64,000 nt of DNA from Candidatus Zhuqueibacterota bacterium (GCA_029262005.1 JAJDAG010000182.1:46819-110818); one strand, 5' to 3'. Shown: positions 47,058-56,900, counted from the stretch's first letter. A program made the numbers and translations. Notes: a model not told the origin generated them from the sequence alone.

Positions 47058-47618
47058 ATGGTAACAATCGCTTCACTTTGGCTGGCGATTCTGCTTTCGT
47101 CAGTGGCTGTATGGTTTTGCAGTTTTTTGGTTTGGGCTGTCTTTCCACATCACAAGTCCGACTTCAAGCCGTTGCCGGATGAAGATGCCGCCCGCAAAGC
47201 CCTTCTACCGCAGGATTTGGCACCAGGTCAATATAATATTCCACATTTGCCTTCGCGCAATGACTTTAAAAAGCCGGAATACATAAAAAAATTCGCAGAA
47301 GGCCCAAATGGCTTTTTGACTATCTTGCCCAAAGGCATGCCGGCCATGGGCAAACCCCTTATGCTTTCATTTGTTTACAATTTGGCTGTGGGCGTGGTTA
47401 TCGCCTATTTGGCCAGCCGCACACTGACAACAAGTGCCGAGTATTTATCAGTGTTTCGCATTGTCGGTACTACGGCATGGCTGGCTTACGGTGCAGGCAC
47501 AGTGTATGAAGCCGCCTGGTTTGGCCGTCCATGGGCTGCAATCGCCAAGCAACTCATCGATGCCTTATTTTACGCGGTGGTGACCGCTGGTTTTTTTGGT
47601 TGGCTCTGGCCGGCGTAA
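47058..47618 (+). CDS. Conserved membrane protein of unknown function
   Basis: The 186-aa protein has three to four hydrophobic segments: residues 5-28, about 98-118, 130-150 and 165-184. A loop of about 60 polar residues (PHHKSDFKPLPDEDAARKAL) follows the first. SD GGAAGGAGAACAACTT precedes the ATG. It may belong with the amidase gene that follows 47 bp later. No enzyme motif is visible. Confidence 0.65.
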   Translation: MVTIASLWLAILLSSVAVWFCSFLVWAVFPHHKSDFKPLPDEDAARKALLPQDLAPGQYNIPHLPSRNDFKKPEYIKKFAEGPNGFLTILPKGMPAMGKPLMLSFVYNLAVGVVIAYLASRTLTTSAEYLSVFRIVGTTAWLAYGAGTVYEAAWFGRPWAAIAKQLIDALFYAVVTAGFFGWLWPA

Positions 47619-47665
47619 ACGAAACTCTGATTATCCAACGAAGAAAAGATATTTTATTTTAGGCG

Positions 47666-49072
47666 ATGCACGTCAATAATTTAACTTACCTTAGCGCAAC
47701 AAAACTTCGGGCCCAACTAGGGCGTGGGGAGCTAAAACCCACTGAGCTCATCGAAGCCACACTGGCGCAAATCGAAAAGCACAACCCGCAAATCAACGCG
47801 GTTGTGACGGTTAACGAGCGTGCACTTGATGCGGCCAAACATCTCGAGAAACGACGTGCAAGTGATGAAAACGCCGGTTTGCTCTTCGGTCTGCCGGTCG
47901 GTATTAAAGACGTGACGCCGGTAGCCGGGCTCCGTACAACCTTTGGCTCCCCCATGTTTGCAGATCATGTGCCGCATGCGGATGCTCTGATAGTCCGGCG
48001 GTTGCGGCAGGCAGGCGCCATCATCATCGGCAAAACCAATACACCGGAATTTGCTGCCGGTGGAACCACATGGAACGACGTTTTTGGTGTCACGCGAAAT
48101 CCCTGGAATGCCAGGCTGACTCCCGGTGGCTCAACTGGCGGCGGTGCTGCCGGTTTGGCAACAGGCATGATGGCTCTTGCAGAAGGCACAGATCTGGGTG
48201 GCTCTCTCAGAATTCCAGCGTCTTTTTGCGGACTCGTTGGTTTGCGGCCTTCAGCCGGTTTGGTGCCAACATTTCCTTCGCCATTCTTGTGGGATGTATT
48301 CAGTGTGAGCGGCCCCATGGCACGCACGGCCGAGGATGTGGCGTTGATGTTACAGGTCATTGCCGGGCCCGGCAATGAATCACCAATCCACCAGCCTGTT
48401 CGCGGTCGTGACTTTGTGCAGGCAGTGAAGAATGCCAATATAAAAGGACTGAAAGTCGCCTATTGTAGAGATATTGCCGGTATTGGCATTGACGAAAATA
48501 TTGAGCGCGTCTGTCGTGACAGTGCGTTTGAAATGGTGCAAGCCGGCGCCGAATTGGAAGAGATTAACCTCAACCTGGAATTTATGCGCAAACCGTTTCT
48601 TGCATTTCGCGGCTACTGGTTTGTTGCACACCTGCACGATTACCTCCACAGGGTTGATGATTTTGGCGTCAATGTTCGGAATAATATTCTCCACGGCTTG
48701 AAAGTGACACCGGAGGATTTGGGGCAGGCAGAAAAAGCCCGCACCAGGCTTTGGCACATCTTCCAGGATCTTTTCAAAAAATACGACCTGCTGCTTACGC
48801 CTTGTATGGCTGTTCCACCGTTTCCGGTGGAACAAAACTACCCGGAAACCATTGCCGGCAAGAAGATGGACACGTACATCGACTGGCTGGCACCAACGTT
48901 TGTGCTCAGCATGACAACCTTGCCGGTGGCCTGTGCCCCGGCCGGCCTTGATGCCAACGGCCTGCCGGTGGGCATGCAGATTGTGGGGCCGCAACTTGGA
49001 GAGGAAGCGGTGCTTGCGTTCGCAAAAGTGTTGCAGCAGGCAAGTGATATTGGTTTACCGCAACCAGAGTGA
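47666..49072 (+). CDS. Amidase signature family hydrolase
   Basis: The 468-aa protein shows the amidase signature: catalytic Lys in LFGLPVGIKDVTPVAGLRT, the cis-Ser in PGGSTGGGAAGLA (usually GGSS) and the nucleophile Ser in EGTDLGGSLRIPASFCG. It hydrolyses amides; the substrate is unknown. The Ser-Thr pair in place of Ser-Ser is unusual but tolerated. The start has a weak SD. The neighbouring membrane protein and OPT transporter suggest uptake and hydrolysis of an amide or peptide. Confidence 0.9.
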   Translation: MHVNNLTYLSATKLRAQLGRGELKPTELIEATLAQIEKHNPQINAVVTVNERALDAAKHLEKRRASDENAGLLFGLPVGIKDVTPVAGLRTTFGSPMFADHVPHADALIVRRLRQAGAIIIGKTNTPEFAAGGTTWNDVFGVTRNPWNARLTPGGSTGGGAAGLATGMMALAEGTDLGGSLRIPASFCGLVGLRPSAGLVPTFPSPFLWDVFSVSGPMARTAEDVALMLQVIAGPGNESPIHQPVRGRDFVQAVKNANIKGLKVAYCRDIAGIGIDENIERVCRDSAFEMVQAGAELEEINLNLEFMRKPFLAFRGYWFVAHLHDYLHRVDDFGVNVRNNILHGLKVTPEDLGQAEKARTRLWHIFQDLFKKYDLLLTPCMAVPPFPVEQNYPETIAGKKMDTYIDWLAPTFVLSMTTLPVACAPAGLDANGLPVGMQIVGPQLGEEAVLAFAKVLQQASDIGLPQPE

Positions 49073-49233
49073 GGATGTTCACAACTGGCACCGGACGTTT
49101 TGGTAAATTGGCTGCTCGATTTTTTTCGTGACTTATGTTGTCAGTATGGCTTATCTTTCATATTTTTTCTGTGCAATCCGTGCGTTTTATTTACCTTTCA
49201 CGAATATTTTTCACATAATTGAGTCGATGAATC

Positions 49234-50988
49234 ATGTTTTCTGATCACCCCGATGCAAAACGTGGATTCACTCTCCGGGCTGCGCTTGTTGCAATTGGTG
49301 TTTCCTTGTTTCTTCTTACAAGTTCCACTTATATTGCGTTAAAATTTGGCCTGCTTCCATGGCCCATTATTTTTTCGGTTATTGTATCCGGCGGCCTGCT
49401 CAAACTTGTTAACCGCGGTAAGTCCGTTAGCATTCATGAAATCAATTGCGCCCAGGCTGGCTCCAGCATCGGTGGGCTAATAGCCGGCGGTATCGCGTTT
49501 ACAGTCCCGGGAATTCTCTACTTGAACCAGGCTCGTAACACCGAACTTGCATGGCCGAATCCGTGGTTTCTCGCATTTCTGACTGTGACTGCCGGTTTGC
49601 TGGGCTTGCTGTTGTCGGTTCCCCTCAAGTACCGTTTTGTAGATGAGGAACAGTTGCCGTATCCTGCAGGCACAGCCGGGGCCGAGCTCTTGCGTGCGGG
49701 TAAAGCAGGTGGAAAACAGCTCGCAATGATAGTTTCTGTGGCCGCTGCGGCCGGTGCATTTGCTCTGTTGCGCGATGTCTATTTCCCCGGCGGTTACGTG
49801 TTGAGCAGCCTGGTCGCCTCTGGTATTGCCATTTCTTTTCTGCCTTATCCGCTCATGGTCGGTGGAGGATTTATTTTGGGTCCGCGAGCAGGTTTTTCCT
49901 GGTTTGGTGGTGCCGTTCTTGGATGGATTGTTCTGGCGCCTTTGCTTGTAAAAAGTGGCATAACGCCTGAAAGTCCGGTTCCATTGTTGCAAAATCTCGG
50001 TATGGGCATGGTTCTTGGTTCCGGCACCGGCTTTTTTTTACTATATATTGCTCCCAGGGTCAAGAGTATTTTCGAGCCCCTGTTCAGCTTCAAGGCCGCA
50101 GGCGCCAAGTGGTTGTGGCTGTTGACCCTGTTCTGTTTAGGAGCCCTTGTTTTGTCTGATGTTCCGCCACTTGCAGCTTTGTTAACATTGGCCGGCGTCT
50201 GGGTTACTGTTGCCATTGCGGCCAGGATGACAGGTGAAACGAATATTGATCCGCTTGAGCAGTTTGGCATTTTTGTCGGCCTGATTGTGGCCGCTGTTTT
50301 TGCCGCACTGGGCCTTGATTTAAGCCTGTCTGCTTTGTTTATGCTTATCACATTCGTGAGTGTTGCCTGTGCTATTGCCGGCGATGCCGGGCATGATTTT
50401 AAGTCCGCAACTATCCTGGGTACGCGTTTCAGTGACATCGTCAAAGTGGATTTGATTGCAGTGGTCGCCGCCGGACTTGCAGCACCATTCGTCATTGAGC
50501 TGGTGCGTGTGGGTTTTCACGACATGTTGTTTACAGCAGAAATGCCGGCCCCTCAGGCGCAAATGGTTGCCGGTAGTATTTGGGGATTTCAACATCCTCA
50601 AGCGTTTTACACCGGTTTTGCAGGCGCATTTCTTTTGGAAATATCCAACCGTTTTTCGCCGGTGAAATGGCGCAACAAATTGCTTTTGATGCCCATGGGA
50701 ATAGGTCTTTTTCTCGGCCCGGGTCTGGCTATTCCTTTGGCGCTTGGTGCGGCACTTCGTGTGTTTGTGGACGAAAAACACAAAAGTCACTATCAACTTG
50801 GGGTGTTGCTTGCAGCGGGCGTAATGGGAGGCGAAGGCTTTTCCGGTTTCAGCGCAGGGGCACTAACGGTTTTTGGCATCGATCATCGAGTTGGGTCTCT
50901 GTATTTGGGCGCTTTTTTCACACTAATATTTTTTGTCGGGCTGTTTAAACTGTTCCGTCTGCCGGCAAATAATCAATTCGAAACATAA
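49234..50988 (+). CDS. OPT family oligopeptide/metal-chelate transporter
   Basis: The 584-aa protein has about 14-16 membrane segments. Family features are SSTYIALKFGLLPWPIIFSV, AGSSIGG and VDEEQLPYPAGTAGAELLRAG. OPT carriers import oligopeptides or metal chelates with protons. The stop codon overlaps the SD of the GH13 gene (TAAGGAG), so they are coupled. It is 162 bp downstream of the amidase gene. Confidence 0.88.
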   Translation: MFSDHPDAKRGFTLRAALVAIGVSLFLLTSSTYIALKFGLLPWPIIFSVIVSGGLLKLVNRGKSVSIHEINCAQAGSSIGGLIAGGIAFTVPGILYLNQARNTELAWPNPWFLAFLTVTAGLLGLLLSVPLKYRFVDEEQLPYPAGTAGAELLRAGKAGGKQLAMIVSVAAAAGAFALLRDVYFPGGYVLSSLVASGIAISFLPYPLMVGGGFILGPRAGFSWFGGAVLGWIVLAPLLVKSGITPESPVPLLQNLGMGMVLGSGTGFFLLYIAPRVKSIFEPLFSFKAAGAKWLWLLTLFCLGALVLSDVPPLAALLTLAGVWVTVAIAARMTGETNIDPLEQFGIFVGLIVAAVFAALGLDLSLSALFMLITFVSVACAIAGDAGHDFKSATILGTRFSDIVKVDLIAVVAAGLAAPFVIELVRVGFHDMLFTAEMPAPQAQMVAGSIWGFQHPQAFYTGFAGAFLLEISNRFSPVKWRNKLLLMPMGIGLFLGPGLAIPLALGAALRVFVDEKHKSHYQLGVLLAAGVMGGEGFSGFSAGALTVFGIDHRVGSLYLGAFFTLIFFVGLFKLFRLPANNQFET

Positions 50989-50993
50989 GGAGC

Positions 50994-53231
50994 TTGCCTA
51001 TTTCTTGCCACATCCAGTTTGTCACTGCTCTCGAAAAAACCAAAATATTGGTTAAACTAAGCCCGGATGATGTCTGTGTTGCAGCAGACGGTATCAAAAT
51101 CGATTGCGGCCTGAACATCAGGCATGTCAATGTTGAGCCAGGGATTGTTTTGCTTGAGACGGCCCCCATTGCTCTCTCCCAAAATTATGAATTGGAAATC
51201 CCAGGTGTTGGGAAACATCGTGTTGACTTGGGACCGCTTCTCGATGAGCTTTATTCTGAAAAACCTCTTGGGGCTACCTTTGAGTCCGGGAAAACGATTT
51301 TCAGGGTATTTGCTCCGCGAGCGAAAAAAATCGTTCTGGCATTGTTCGACAAAGTAGATTTGAAAAAGATTCGAAGAGTCCCGATGCGATGTGATGAGGA
51401 CGGTGTGTGGGAGGTTTCGATTGTCGGAGATCTTGCAGGCGCTCATTATGGCTACGAAGTGGTTGGCCCGGGCGAGTATGCCGAACATGTTCCACCCGTG
51501 CCGTTTGTGGCGGATCCGTACGCCAAAGCCGTGTCTAGCAAAAATGATTATCTGCATGAATCGAAAAGCATTATTGTTAAGACCGATCATTACGATTGGC
51601 AAGGTGATACACCACTTCAGGTGCCGCCTGAAGATCTGATTATTTATGAGGCGCATGTGCGTGATATGACCATGCACCCCAGCAGTGGTGTCAGGAACAA
51701 AGGCACGTACGCCGGCTTTGTTGAGAAGGGTGGCTTGGGAGGTTTTTCCCATATTTGTGAACTGGGTGTGAATGCTGTGGAGTTGCTTCCGTGTCAGCAT
51801 TTTGCTAAAATAGAGCCACCTTACCACAAGGAAACAGGTCGAACTAGAAATTCATGGAATCCTTACGTGCGCAATCACTGGGGATACATGACTTCACACT
51901 TCTTCGCTCCGGAACCCTACTACGCTGAGGGCGGACACATGCGGGCTGGTGAAATAATTGGCGCCTCAGGCGAACAGATTCGTGAATTTAAGGATATGGT
52001 CAAGGCGCTTCATCAAGCCGGAATAGCTGTTATCATGGACGTTGTTTACAATCACGTTTCGAACTACGACCTCAATCCTCTCAAATACCTTGACAAAACT
52101 TACTATTTTCGTCTGAATGATGCGCAGGCTTTTTTAACCGAAAGCGGTTGTGGTAATGATTTTAAGACGGAACGAAAAATGGCGCGGCGCCTGATCGTTG
52201 ATAGTGTGAAATACTGGTTGGAGGAATTCCATATTGACGGCCTGCGATTTGATCTTGCGGCCATGCTCGATTGGGTCACAATTGAACAGATCACGCTTGC
52301 GGCGCGAAAAATAAATCCGGATGTGACGCTGATTGCCGAACCCTGGGGAGGAGGCAAATATGATTTGGCCAGCTTTTCAGAGCGGGGTTGGCTGGCTTGG
52401 AACGATTTGTTTCGCAATGGTGTGAAAGGGCGCGATCCTGTCTCAGCCAAGGGCCTGATTTTCGGGCATTACTATGGCAGTGACAATTGGGATTCCAGTC
52501 GTTTTTACGTGCGGGGTTCGCGCCGGGTTGATGGTGGCCCGTTTGAGCATGCACACCATTCCCTGAACTACCTTGAGTCGCATGATGGCTATACTTTGGG
52601 AGATTTTATTCGCATCGGCATGGGTGCGGTGCGGCGGGATGAGCCGGTCGTTGATCTGCTGAGCAATGCAAAACTGACTGATGAACAGTTGCGGTTCAAT
52701 AAATTCTCAGCACTTTTTCTTTTGACCAGCCAGGGCGTTGTGATGTTGCATCAGGGGCAGGAGTTTGCACGCAGCAAGGTTATTGCAGAAAGCAGCGCTC
52801 AGGATCCGCATGCAGGAAGACTCGATCACGATTCTTATGAAAAAGACAACGAAACCAATTGGCTCAATTTTGCGCACAAGGAGTTGAATCGCGAGCTGTT
52901 CGATTATTATCGCGGTTTGATTTCGTTGCGCAAGCGCTTTGCTGCTTTGCGAAAAATTGATGGGGACAAAATCGTCTTTCTACATAGCCATGTTGCCATG
53001 ACAATCGGTTTTCATCTGCCAAAAGAGGCCTCGGGCGATGCTGTTGATCTTGTTGTTTTGCTGAATGCAAATCGACACGAGTCAGCAAATTTTGAATTGC
53101 CGCATGGTGTCTGGCGCAAAGTTGTGGATGCTGATCGAGCCGGTATAGCGCCTTTTGGTGAGAATTTGCAAGGTGCCGTCGTGACGCCGCCCGGCTCTGG
53201 CTTGGTGCTGATTTGTCCTGCTAACTCCTGA
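50994..53231 (+). CDS. GH13 pullulanase/glycogen-debranching enzyme
   Basis: The protein has about 745 aa. An N-terminal Ig-like and CBM48-like region ends near residue 160. The alpha-amylase barrel motifs are DVVYNHVS (region I), DGLRFDLAAML (region II, nucleophile Asp), LIAEPWG (region III, acid/base Glu) and YLESHDGYTL (region IV). The pattern IYEAHVRDMTMHPSSGV resembles type I pullulanases and debranching enzymes that cut alpha-1,6 links in glycogen or starch. The frame opens at TTG 50994, one base from AAGGAG; an ATT at 51000 has better spacing. The true start is unsure. Confidence 0.88.
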   Translation: MPISCHIQFVTALEKTKILVKLSPDDVCVAADGIKIDCGLNIRHVNVEPGIVLLETAPIALSQNYELEIPGVGKHRVDLGPLLDELYSEKPLGATFESGKTIFRVFAPRAKKIVLALFDKVDLKKIRRVPMRCDEDGVWEVSIVGDLAGAHYGYEVVGPGEYAEHVPPVPFVADPYAKAVSSKNDYLHESKSIIVKTDHYDWQGDTPLQVPPEDLIIYEAHVRDMTMHPSSGVRNKGTYAGFVEKGGLGGFSHICELGVNAVELLPCQHFAKIEPPYHKETGRTRNSWNPYVRNHWGYMTSHFFAPEPYYAEGGHMRAGEIIGASGEQIREFKDMVKALHQAGIAVIMDVVYNHVSNYDLNPLKYLDKTYYFRLNDAQAFLTESGCGNDFKTERKMARRLIVDSVKYWLEEFHIDGLRFDLAAMLDWVTIEQITLAARKINPDVTLIAEPWGGGKYDLASFSERGWLAWNDLFRNGVKGRDPVSAKGLIFGHYYGSDNWDSSRFYVRGSRRVDGGPFEHAHHSLNYLESHDGYTLGDFIRIGMGAVRRDEPVVDLLSNAKLTDEQLRFNKFSALFLLTSQGVVMLHQGQEFARSKVIAESSAQDPHAGRLDHDSYEKDNETNWLNFAHKELNRELFDYYRGLISLRKRFAALRKIDGDKIVFLHSHVAMTIGFHLPKEASGDAVDLVVLLNANRHESANFELPHGVWRKVVDADRAGIAPFGENLQGAVVTPPGSGLVLICPANS

Positions 53232-53304
53232 AAATACAATTAATTCGCGACATTCTATGTTTGCCCTGCTGTCACGCCTGTTACCAGTCAAAGCCATTTT
53301 TTTA

Positions 53305-53333
53305 TTGACTTTTATATAACGGTTCTGTAATTT
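53305..53333 (+). promoter_or_regulatory. Promoter of the 56-aa membrane protein gene
   Basis: TTGACT (53305-53310), a 17-base spacer, then TAATTT (53328-53333). It lies about 58 bp upstream of the ATG at 53391. Confidence 0.6.
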
Positions 53334-53390
53334 ACTGCTATTCCCATCAGTATTACAATTGTTCTATTTACTTACCTAGGAGGAAGGAAC

Positions 53391-53561
53391 ATGAAATTGA
53401 ATGCGCCTACACAAAACTTTTGGTGGATCGCTGTTATTCTCGGTGTCCTCGGAGTTGTTGCACAATTTGTTGCTGTGCCTTTTGTATCCGTGTATTCTTT
53501 CTGGTTTGTAACTGTGGGCTTTGTTCTGCTTACGTTGAGCACGGTCCTCAAAGGGATGTAA
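53391..53561 (+). CDS. Small two-helix membrane protein, 56 aa
   Basis: The ATG at 53391 has a strong SD (AGGAGGAAGGAAC). The product is MKLNAPTQNFWW followed by two hydrophobic helices with a short loop (residues about 10-27 and 33-52). It ends TVLKGM. Small length explains why gene finders may miss it. It is flanked by its own promoter (53305-53333) and terminator (53573-53608), so it is probably a monocistronic, well-expressed gene. I do not recognise the family. Confidence 0.75.
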   Translation: MKLNAPTQNFWWIAVILGVLGVVAQFVAVPFVSVYSFWFVTVGFVLLTLSTVLKGM

Positions 53562-53572
53562 GTAATTTTTTC

Positions 53573-53608
53573 GAGACTTGTCACTTACCTGTGTAAGTGA
53601 CAGGTCTC
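53573..53608 (+). terminator. Strong terminator after the small membrane protein
   Basis: A 16-bp stem with a 4-base loop (53573-53588 against 53593-53608) is nearly perfect (one mismatch), followed by ATTTTGATTT. It would work on either strand. Confidence 0.85.
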
Positions 53609-53916
53609 ATTTTGATTTAGCCCTGCCTTTTTTTAGACTTCACCAGAGATTCTACATCAATAAAGTCATCTTTCCGAACCTAACAGATTTGCTTCTGTCA
53701 TTTATGGGGTTCTGATTTTTAAGCGCGTTTAGTGCTGTCGCATAATTTTTTTCAGATTCATAGTTCGATGATTTTGTCGACAAAAATAAAAACATCTCTC
53801 AATCTCAAAAAGAGAATGAATAAAATTTATCGCACTCTGAAGGTTTTGATGGAATGTTACGAGAGGCACTCTGCGCGGTGTTTATTTGCCTTTGCAGCAA
53901 GAACAATTTGCCGCCG

Positions 53917-54330
53917 CTAACATTGCTCAATTTTATCTGCCAGTTCCACTGGAATGGGTATTGCCCGAATATCCTCGCCGGGATTGCAAATACAGCAGGC
54001 AGAAGAAATTGAGCCGTGCGCGATGAGAATATCTTCTCTTTTAAATTCAAATTTGTAGGTTATCGACTTAACGCCTTTGCGCGCAACCTTCAGGTGAATA
54101 TCAACAGTTTCTTCAAATCGTAGCGGACTCAAATATTCGCACGAAGCAGCAATCCGTGGCCAGCCAATTCGATTTCCTTTCGTGATGCTCGAAACACTGG
54201 TGCCCAGTAAATTCAAGAATTCATGTTCGGCCGTTTCCATGAACACAAAAAAACGGGCAAAGTGCACGATGCCGGCAAGGTCGGTATCGGCAAATTCAAT
54301 TCGGCGAGTGGTATGAAATTCCGATGGCAT
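53917..54330 (-). CDS. Acyl-CoA thioesterase (4HBT/YbgC-like)
   Basis: The 137-aa hot-dog protein starts RRIEFADTDLAGIVHFARFFVFMETAEHEFL, with the catalytic Asp in the ADTDLAGIVHF block typical of YbgC/FcbC thioesterases. It should hydrolyse acyl-CoA. Its 5' end faces the cupredoxin gene 98 bp upstream on the same strand. Confidence 0.85.
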   Translation of the reverse strand: MPSEFHTTRRIEFADTDLAGIVHFARFFVFMETAEHEFLNLLGTSVSSITKGNRIGWPRIAASCEYLSPLRFEETVDIHLKVARKGVKSITYKFEFKREDILIAHGSISSACCICNPGEDIRAIPIPVELADKIEQC

Positions 54331-54428
54331 ATTTTATTTGATTCTCCTGGTGTCAATCTGGAATATTGAGTTTGGCAAAAAATGTATCCGCAAATGCTTG
54401 TAGCCGCAGGCCCCGATATGGCTCGCTC

Positions 54429-54806
54429 TTACTGCACAGTTATTACCCCGGTTTCGCCATGTCGGCCACAATAATAACGGAATGTTCCGGCTGTGTTAAA
54501 TGTGTATTGACCAGAGTCATCTTTGCTGGTGAAAGTCATACTCAAAACAGGGGACAAAGTGATGGGATTCGAGGGCGAACCGCTATCGACTGTGTGAAAG
54601 TCATTGCCCATTTCCACAGCGTCGTCGTTGGTCCATCGAACCGTCGTACCGACATCCACCGTTTTTTGTGCAGGCACAAATTTATTGTTAACAATCGAAA
54701 TATCCACTACTGATGAACCTGGGTCCAATGGGTTGTCATCGCCGATACAAGACCAAACGAGCGTGCCGGCGAGAAGTAGCGCAAAAAATCCTCGGTAGAA
54801 CTTCAT
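54429..54806 (-). CDS. Cupredoxin-like lipoprotein (plastocyanin/azurin family)
   Basis: The 125-aa protein has a signal ending in LVWSCIG and a plastocyanin-like domain: VDVGTTVRWTNDDAVEMGNDFHTV and GTFRYYCGRHGETGVITV. Copper ligands are H71, C113 and H116. The axial Met usual after HPG is missing (GET). The copper site would therefore be altered or of the Met-less type. It may carry electrons in the periplasm or at the surface. The lipobox is unusual (W at -2). Confidence 0.8.
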   Translation of the reverse strand: MKFYRGFFALLLAGTLVWSCIGDDNPLDPGSSVVDISIVNNKFVPAQKTVDVGTTVRWTNDDAVEMGNDFHTVDSGSPSNPITLSPVLSMTFTSKDDSGQYTFNTAGTFRYYCGRHGETGVITVQ

Positions 54807-55023
54807 TGTTTGCCTCCTGGTTATATTTTACAAAATTTTTCCGGTTGATTATGCAAAAATCAATTTAATGAACCGATCCGTCCTTTTCCAGAGATTTGTT
54901 CTGTTCGGCAGGCTAAATTTATCGCGTGCACACTACTTATGGCCTCACAAACTGCAAACAGTCAACACCATGCACAGCGCTGTTAAAATCTTGCAGGTAT
55001 CTTTTGGTATTTTATATTTAGGC

Positions 55024-56166
55024 ATGCCTGAGTTTATCCCCAAAACTTTCAAATCCATCATCAATAAGATGAAGTTTATTGATCCGTGGTTTTGGAATAA
55101 ATACACCCTCAACCCTTATAACGGCTGCCAGTTCGGATGCATATATTGTGACGCCCGCAGTGCCAGGTATTATATGCCGGAGGATTTTGACAACAAGATA
55201 ATCATCAAGCAAAATGTGGCAACAATGCTGGATAAACGGGTTTCGGGCGCGCGCACGTTTTTGCCCGATGTAGTGGCTTTAGGCGGTGTCACCGATCCGT
55301 ATCAGCCGGCAGAGAAGCGCTTCGAAAACACAAGGAGTTGTTTGAAAATATTGGCCAAACACCGATATCCGGTACACATCATTACCAAGTCAACACTGGT
55401 GTTGCGCGATCTCGAGTTGCTGGAGAAAATCGGTAGAAATGCCTGGTGCAGTGTTTCTATAACGCTGCCGACCACAAACGAAAAAGCTGCGCGTTTCCTG
55501 GATAATCATGCACCCGCGCCGGCCAGGCGGTTAGATGTGATTCGGCAAATTAAACAAAGGTGCAAACACATTCAAACCGGGGTTTTGCTGATTCCGCTGG
55601 TACCGTTTATAACAGACTCAAACAGTGATTTGACGGATATTGCACGAAAGACGCAAAGCGTCGGGGCTGACTACTTGCTTTTCGGCGGCGGCATGACGAT
55701 GCGGGACCAGCAGGCATTGTGGTTCCTGCAGCACTTGAAGCAGTGCCTGCCAGATCTACTGGAAAAGTACGAACAACTCTACAGTTTCAAATACACACCC
55801 GAAAAATATGCAGGCCGCTATCAACCGACATCCGGATACTTGCTGCCAAAGCACAGGAAATTGTTTGAGCTATGCCGGGAATCAAAATTACCGTTCCGGA
55901 TAAAACGCTTTATCCCGGAGGATGATCGCAAGTTGAATTATCAAGTGTCTGAGCGACTTTTTGAAGAGGTCTTCGTGGCGCAAATGCTCGGGGGAAATTG
56001 GTACAATCTCTCCTGGGTGGCGCAAAATATTCAAAATCTGACAGAGCCTTTGGAGGCGATTATTCAGCGCAATGAACTGGGAAAAATCTGCAATGTACGT
56101 GGTGCAATACTTGAGAAAATAAAAATTTTAGCAGTTGAATTGGCGGCCAAACAGCGTCCGGGTTGA
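55024..56166 (+). CDS. SPL-like radical SAM protein
   Basis: The frame runs from 54868, but the ATG at 55024 begins the conserved part (MPEFIPKTFKSI). The radical SAM site is CQFGCIYCDARSARY (CxxxCxYC), as in spore photoproduct lyase-like proteins (SplB/Rv2578c). The body contains ALGGVTDPYQPAEKRF and IITKSTLVLRDLELLEKI. Its reaction is unknown; the relatives repair or modify nucleic acid or other compounds. The SD is weak at any of the possible starts. Confidence 0.75.
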   Translation: MPEFIPKTFKSIINKMKFIDPWFWNKYTLNPYNGCQFGCIYCDARSARYYMPEDFDNKIIIKQNVATMLDKRVSGARTFLPDVVALGGVTDPYQPAEKRFENTRSCLKILAKHRYPVHIITKSTLVLRDLELLEKIGRNAWCSVSITLPTTNEKAARFLDNHAPAPARRLDVIRQIKQRCKHIQTGVLLIPLVPFITDSNSDLTDIARKTQSVGADYLLFGGGMTMRDQQALWFLQHLKQCLPDLLEKYEQLYSFKYTPEKYAGRYQPTSGYLLPKHRKLFELCRESKLPFRIKRFIPEDDRKLNYQVSERLFEEVFVAQMLGGNWYNLSWVAQNIQNLTEPLEAIIQRNELGKICNVRGAILEKIKILAVELAAKQRPG

Positions 56167-56378
56167 AATGGCACGAGCGGCCAATTAAAACCAGTCTGGA
56201 TAGTTGGCAGATGAAATGTATGTTCAGTGGGTATTTTTCGCTCACTGCATGATGGGGTTGGAATAGGTATCATCAGGCGTTATGCAGTTCGGTGACACCT
56301 GTAGCGCGACTTTTTTGTTGCAAGTCAACAGGAAGATTGTAATCTTGTGGGAGATATGAAGAACTGTAGAATTGCTTG

Positions 56379-56404
56379 TTCCCGGCGGGTGCGCGCGCTG
56401 GGAA
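56379..56404. repeat. Small REP-like palindrome
   Basis: TTCCC (56379-56383) and GGGAA (56400-56404) enclose a G/C-rich segment resembling the palindrome family near the RAYT remnant, but more decayed. It lies between the SPL-like and VOC genes. Confidence 0.35.
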
Positions 56405-56456
56405 TCACGGTGCTCTCGGGTCTGCGCCGCGATTAGCCATACAACCGGAGAATATT

Positions 56457-56891
56457 ATGCAATTAACACCATTTCACTTAGCTGTTCAGGTTCGTGATAT
56501 TGACGAAGCAAGAGAATTTTACGGGGTTAAGATGGGTTTTCCTGCGGGAAGAAGTTCAGATAAATGGATTGATTTCAACATGTTTGGTCATCAGTTTGTG
56601 ACGCACCTTAATCCACAGATTGGTAAAAACGGTAAAATTCCCAGCATATCAAATTTGGTAGACGGTCATGGGGTTCCGGTACCTCACTACGGCGTTGTTA
56701 TGAATTTTGAAGATTGGGAGCGCCTGGCCAGGAAAGTTAAGCTGTTCATCAGCGATTTTATCATTGCGCCATACGTGCGGTTTAAAGGGGAGGTTGGAGA
56801 GCAAGGCACTATGTTTTTTTCGGATCCTTCGGGAAACGCTCTGGAATTTAAAGCGTTTAGAAATATTGAATTGGAACTGTTTGCAAAATGA
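56457..56891 (+). CDS. VOC family (glyoxalase-like) protein
   Basis: The 144-aa protein is a glyoxalase/bleomycin-resistance fold: MQLTPFHLAVQVRDIDEAREFYG (His ligand) and FFSDPSGNALEFKAF (Glu ligand). Members are metal-dependent dioxygenases, isomerases or binding proteins. The start at 56457 has CCGGAGAATATT; 27 codons upstream in frame are not coding. The downstream side carries the first 31-bp direct repeat. Confidence 0.85.
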   Translation: MQLTPFHLAVQVRDIDEAREFYGVKMGFPAGRSSDKWIDFNMFGHQFVTHLNPQIGKNGKIPSISNLVDGHGVPVPHYGVVMNFEDWERLARKVKLFISDFIIAPYVRFKGEVGEQGTMFFSDPSGNALEFKAFRNIELELFAK

Positions 56892-56900
56892 ACCTTGTTA

